Below are positions 61,070 to 64,000 of a DNA stretch of 64,000 nucleotides, piece after piece. A program made the translations under genes and the position numbers. The notes below the pieces were generated by a model. That model had not been told where the DNA came from, made no database searches, and saw nothing but the letters and a program-made list of their open reading frames with translations. The DNA lies in NCBI GenBank assembly GCA_018001015.1, contig JAGNIV010000012.1, positions 39,906-103,905 on the forward strand. Reading direction: 5' to 3'. This DNA comes from Phenylobacterium sp. (GTDB lineage: Bacteria > Pseudomonadota > Alphaproteobacteria > Caulobacterales > Caulobacteraceae). How positions within the stretch are numbered: the stretch's first letter is position 1; each line of letters starts with the position of its first letter.

Positions 61070-63766
61070 ATGCCGGCAGAGCGTGCGACCAACACGCCGA
61101 CGGAGCACGGGCCGATGATCGAGTGGCTGTTCTCCAACAGCCAGGAGCTCATGCTCGTGATCGGACCGGACGCGCGGTTCAAGCTGGTGAACCCGGCCTG
61201 GACGGCCGCCACCGGCTGGGCGGCCGACGAGATCGTCGGCAAATACGCCGCCGACTTCATCCACCCCGACGACCTGGAAGACTTCGGCAAGCTGGCCGAG
61301 CGGCTGTTCGAAACCCGCACGGGCCAGAACGTGTCCCGCATGCGGATGAAGGACGGCTCCTACCGCTGGTTCGAGGGCCGCAGTCAGCTCACCGAAGACG
61401 GCCACATCATCGGCCTGCTGCGTGACGCCACCCGCGAGCGCGAGCGCGAGGCCGAGCTGGAGGAGGCGCGTCGCACCCGCCTGCTGCTGTCGGAATCCGC
61501 CGGGGTCGGCACCTGGACCTTCGAGCCGGCGGGAGATCGCCTCCACTGGTCTGACGATTTCCGCGCCATCACCGGCTACGGCCGCGAGGAGATGGTCAGC
61601 GCGGAGCAATTTCGCAACATTCTGCATCCCGACGAGGCCGCGGAGGTCCGCGCCGCTTTCAGCCGCGGCGTCCGGGAGGGCCACCCTCAGACCCTCGCGC
61701 ACCGCATGCGCAACAAGGACGGCCGCTGGTCCACCTGGCGAACCACCTTCCACTGCGAGCCGCGAGAGGGTGGGGTCTTCGCCCTCAAGGGCATGTCCCA
61801 GGACATCACGGAGCTGGCGGCGGCGCGCGACCTGGCGCTCGCCGCCGAGCGCCAGATCCGCCAGCTGATCGAGAACGCCCCCTTCGCGGTGGCCATGTTC
61901 GACCGTGAGCTGCGCTATCTGATGATCTCCAGCCGCTGGCGTCACGCCTTCAGCCTGGGTCACCGCGACCATGTGGGCCTGCGGCTGGAGGACGTCTTCC
62001 CCACCATCCCCAAGAAGTTCCTGGCCGCCCAGCGTCGGGCGCTGGAGGGCGAGGTGGTCTCCAGCAAGGAGGACCGCTTCACCGACAGCCAGGGCGGCAA
62101 GCACTGGGTGCGCTGGGAGGCGCGGCCCTGGCTGAACGCGGCCGGCGAGATCGGCGGCATGCTGGCCTATGTGGACGACATCTCCGCGGTGGCCAGCGCC
62201 CGGCGCGAGGCCCAGACCAATGCGCGCCGTCTGAAGGTTGCGCTCGCCGCTGCCGACGCCGGCGTCTACGAGATCGATCACGTCAACAAGACCTTCTGGG
62301 CCAGCCCGGAGTTCAAGAAGCTGATCGGGCGATCCTCGCGCAGCTACAAGGACGCCCAGAAGCTCCACTTCCCCAAGTTCCACCCCGACGACATGGCCGG
62401 CGTCCGCCAGGCCTTCCTCGACATCAACGCCAACCGCCGCAAGTCGGGCGAGGCCTTCGAGGCCCGCATCGTCACCCCCTCGGGCGAGGCGCGCTGGATG
62501 CGGGTCTTCCACCACCTCAAGCGCGACGCCAAGGGCCGCTGGATCAAGGGCGTCGGCCTGGTTCACGACTTCGACCAGCGCAAGCGCCAGGAGCTGGCCC
62601 TGATCGAGGCCCAGGAAGCCGCCCAGGCCGGCGCCGAGGCCAAGGCCGCCTTCCTGGCCAACATGAGTCACGAGATCCGCACCCCGATGAACGGGGTGAT
62701 GGGGGTCCTGCACCTTCTGAAGAGCGAGAGCCTGAGCCAGGAAGGCCGGGCCATGCTGGAGGAGGCGCTGTCCTGCGGCCAGATGCTGGCCGAGCTGCTC
62801 AACGACGTCATCGACTTCTCCAAGATCGAGGCCGGCGCCCTGATGCTGGCCGAGGAGGACATCGACCCCGCCGCCCTTGTGCAGGGCGTCACCCGCCTGC
62901 TGCGCCCCCAGGCCGAGGCCCGGGGTCTGGAGCTGAAGCTTGAAGGTCTGGCCGGCATCGGCTGGGTCCGCACCGATCCGGTCCGACTGCGCCAGGCGCT
63001 GTTCAACCTGGTGGGCAATGCGGTGAAGTTCACCCTGGAGGGAGAGGTCACCGTCCGCGCCGCCCTGCGCGACAGCCCCACCGGCCAGATGCTGCGCTTC
63101 GAGATCGCCGACACCGGTGTCGGCATTCCCGCCGACGCCCAGGCGCGAATCTTCCAGCGCTTCGACCAGGGCGACGCGTCGACCACCCGCAAGTTCGGCG
63201 GCTCGGGCCTGGGCCTGGCCATCACCCAGAAGCTGGCCGAAATGATGGGCGGGGCCGTGGGCTTCACCTCGGTCGAGGGACAGGGCTCGGTCTTCTGGCT
63301 GGAGGTCTCGGCGCCCGGCGCCGAGGCGGTGGCCGCCGTCGCCGACATCGGCGAGCCGGTGCTGGAGGGGCTGCGCATCCTGGTGGTGGAGGACAATCCC
63401 ACAAACCGCATGATCGCCACCAAGCTGCTGGAGAACCTGGGCGCCCGCGTCGAGACCGCCGCCGACGGCCTGCTGGGCGTCGAGGCCGCGGCCCGCGGCG
63501 GATTCGACCTGATCCTGATGGACGTGCAGATGCCCGGCATCGACGGCCTGGAAGCCTGCCGCCGCATCCGCCGGCTCGGCGGCCCGGTGGCCCAGACCCC
63601 CATCGTGGCCCTCACGGCCAACGTGCTCTCCCATCAGCACCAGTCCTACCTGGAAGCCGGCATGGACGGCGTGGTGGGCAAGCCCATCTCGCCGACCGCT
63701 TTGCTGACGGAAATCGCGCGGCTGAGCGGGCCCGCTGCTGAGTTCAAGGAAGAGGCTGTGGCTTAA
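61070..63766 (+). CDS. Multi-PAS hybrid histidine kinase
   Basis: An 898-residue soluble kinase. Four PAS-type domains occupy about residues 10-510 (for example FKLVNPAWTAATGWAADEIVGKYAADFIHPDD, TGYGREEMVSAEQFRNILHPDE, a third near 275-370, a fourth near 385-500). The HisKA domain has His534 in MSHEIRTPMNGVMG, the HATPase domain has DTGVGIP and GGSGLGLAI, and the receiver has Asp818 in LILMDVQMPGIDG. It lacks transmembrane segments, so it senses internal cues. No dedicated regulator is adjacent. Confidence 0.92.
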   Translation: MPAERATNTPTEHGPMIEWLFSNSQELMLVIGPDARFKLVNPAWTAATGWAADEIVGKYAADFIHPDDLEDFGKLAERLFETRTGQNVSRMRMKDGSYRWFEGRSQLTEDGHIIGLLRDATREREREAELEEARRTRLLLSESAGVGTWTFEPAGDRLHWSDDFRAITGYGREEMVSAEQFRNILHPDEAAEVRAAFSRGVREGHPQTLAHRMRNKDGRWSTWRTTFHCEPREGGVFALKGMSQDITELAAARDLALAAERQIRQLIENAPFAVAMFDRELRYLMISSRWRHAFSLGHRDHVGLRLEDVFPTIPKKFLAAQRRALEGEVVSSKEDRFTDSQGGKHWVRWEARPWLNAAGEIGGMLAYVDDISAVASARREAQTNARRLKVALAAADAGVYEIDHVNKTFWASPEFKKLIGRSSRSYKDAQKLHFPKFHPDDMAGVRQAFLDINANRRKSGEAFEARIVTPSGEARWMRVFHHLKRDAKGRWIKGVGLVHDFDQRKRQELALIEAQEAAQAGAEAKAAFLANMSHEIRTPMNGVMGVLHLLKSESLSQEGRAMLEEALSCGQMLAELLNDVIDFSKIEAGALMLAEEDIDPAALVQGVTRLLRPQAEARGLELKLEGLAGIGWVRTDPVRLRQALFNLVGNAVKFTLEGEVTVRAALRDSPTGQMLRFEIADTGVGIPADAQARIFQRFDQGDASTTRKFGGSGLGLAITQKLAEMMGGAVGFTSVEGQGSVFWLEVSAPGAEAVAAVADIGEPVLEGLRILVVEDNPTNRMIATKLLENLGARVETAADGLLGVEAAARGGFDLILMDVQMPGIDGLEACRRIRRLGGPVAQTPIVALTANVLSHQHQSYLEAGMDGVVGKPISPTALLTEIARLSGPAAEFKEEAVA

Positions 63767-63778
63767 ATAGTCCGCTCA

Positions 63779-63796
63779 TCCCGGCGAAGGCCGGGA
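63779..63796. repeat. REP-like palindrome, copy 2
   Basis: TCCCGGC GAAG GCCGGGA, flanked by CCGCTCA. Same element as at 56664-56681 with one loop substitution. It lies just after the kinase stop codon. Confidence 0.7.
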
Positions 63797-63890
63797 CCCA
63801 GATTCACCTCCGGCGCCTAGGATTTGATCCACCAATCGGACTTGCGGTTCCGCCTCGGCCCGTGGTGGGCTTCACCTGGATCCCCTGAGT

Positions 63891-64000
63891 TCTCAAACGA
63901 AGTGCAACACCTTGCGTTGGCGGAGGTGTTGTCATGGGACGGCTCTACGAGCAGCTCAGCCTTGAGGAGCGGTGCGAGATTTCCCGGCTACGTGGCTCGG
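63891..64000 (+). mobile_element. IS30-family insertion sequence, left end (cut by window)
   Basis: A TCTCAAACGAAGTGCAACACC sequence of the kind that starts IS30 elements is followed by an 8 bp inverted repeat (CAACACCT 63905-63912, AGGTGTTG 63924-63931) and the transposase start. The exact left border cannot be fixed without the right end. Confidence 0.68.
63934..64000 (+). CDS. IS30-family transposase (3' partial)
   Basis: The first 22 codons, MGRLYEQLSLEERCEISRLR, match the IS30 transposase N-terminus (LSLEERxEIxRL, the helix-turn-helix that binds the inverted repeat). The rest lies beyond the window. GGAGG eight bases upstream is in or beside the right arm of a hairpin, which would block translation of transcripts reading in from outside. 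The DDE domain is not visible. Confidence 0.8.
   Translation, partial: MGRLYEQLSLEERCEISRLRGS

Noticed and set aside
61037-63640. 867-codon open frame antisense to the multi-PAS kinase
   Set aside because: Gly/Ala/His/Gln-rich, no domain, and mirrors the third-position GC of the real gene.

Overview
The window is high-GC, densely packed alphaproteobacterial DNA. The markers point to the order Caulobacterales, probably Phenylobacterium, Caulobacter or a close relative: a ChpT phosphotransferase beside a CheY/CheR pair, a phyR / nepR-ecfG / phyK general stress response locus, HWE and HisKA_2 kinases, a CIRCE-controlled groESL operon, and 6S RNA next to the 5-formyl-THF cyclo-ligase gene. The genus is an inference. 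Most of the window reads as chromosomal core. The one clear mobile element is the left end of an IS30-family insertion sequence at the right edge.

Layout. 0-9.4 kb: the tail of a hybrid kinase, a DUF2157/GDYXXLXY membrane pair, rsmD, a crotonase, rluB overlapping tadA, a DUF6265 protein, an alkyl-sulfatase-like metallo-beta-lactamase, an SDR and a GNAT. 9.4-16.6 kb: two TauE/SafE permeases, a transglutaminase-like protein, a Tat-exported flavin amine oxidase with a partner cytochrome c, an acyl-CoA dehydrogenase, a VOC protein and a small secreted protein. 16.6-23.9 kb: groESL, small membrane proteins, a tautomerase, an EF-hand protein, a hybrid kinase, ymdB-like gene, 5-FTHF cyclo-ligase and candidate 6S RNA. 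23.9-35.4 kb: a TadG-like VWA protein, an M2 peptidase, and the alpha-2-macroglobulin/pbpC pair. 35.4-41.3 kb: catabolic genes (zeta GST, FAH hydrolase, CoA transferase, cupin, TetR, thioesterase, SDR, hydrolase).

42.7-52.9 kb is a general stress response island. A HWE kinase interrupted by an in-frame TAG lies at its left edge. Inside it I found eight exact GGAAC-N16/17-CGTT EcfG promoters by eye and none elsewhere in the window. They precede a DUF883 operon, a DUF1328 gene, three small membrane-protein units, phyR, nepR-ecfG (two in tandem) and an entericidin-like gene. The promoters of phyR and nepR are divergent and interlocked on a shared GGAACCGGTTCC palindrome. 53-56.6 kb carries a lipoprotein, cheR, cheY, chpT, a DUF3553 gene and cysQ. 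57-59.1 kb has a crotonase and a glutaryl-CoA dehydrogenase. 59.2-60.9 kb is a PadR-DUF1700-GIN cassette, followed by a large PAS hybrid kinase and the IS30 end.

Several repeat families are visible. The most notable is a ~106-117 bp twin-hairpin element bounded by CTAG; three of its four copies begin exactly at the CTAG containing a gene's TAG stop codon. Four convergent gene pairs elsewhere in the window share both stop codons in a bare CTAG. A second family (~150-160 bp, CCCTCCCCCTCGATGGGGG-type arms) has two copies, one of which supplies the apparent ribosome binding site of pbpC.
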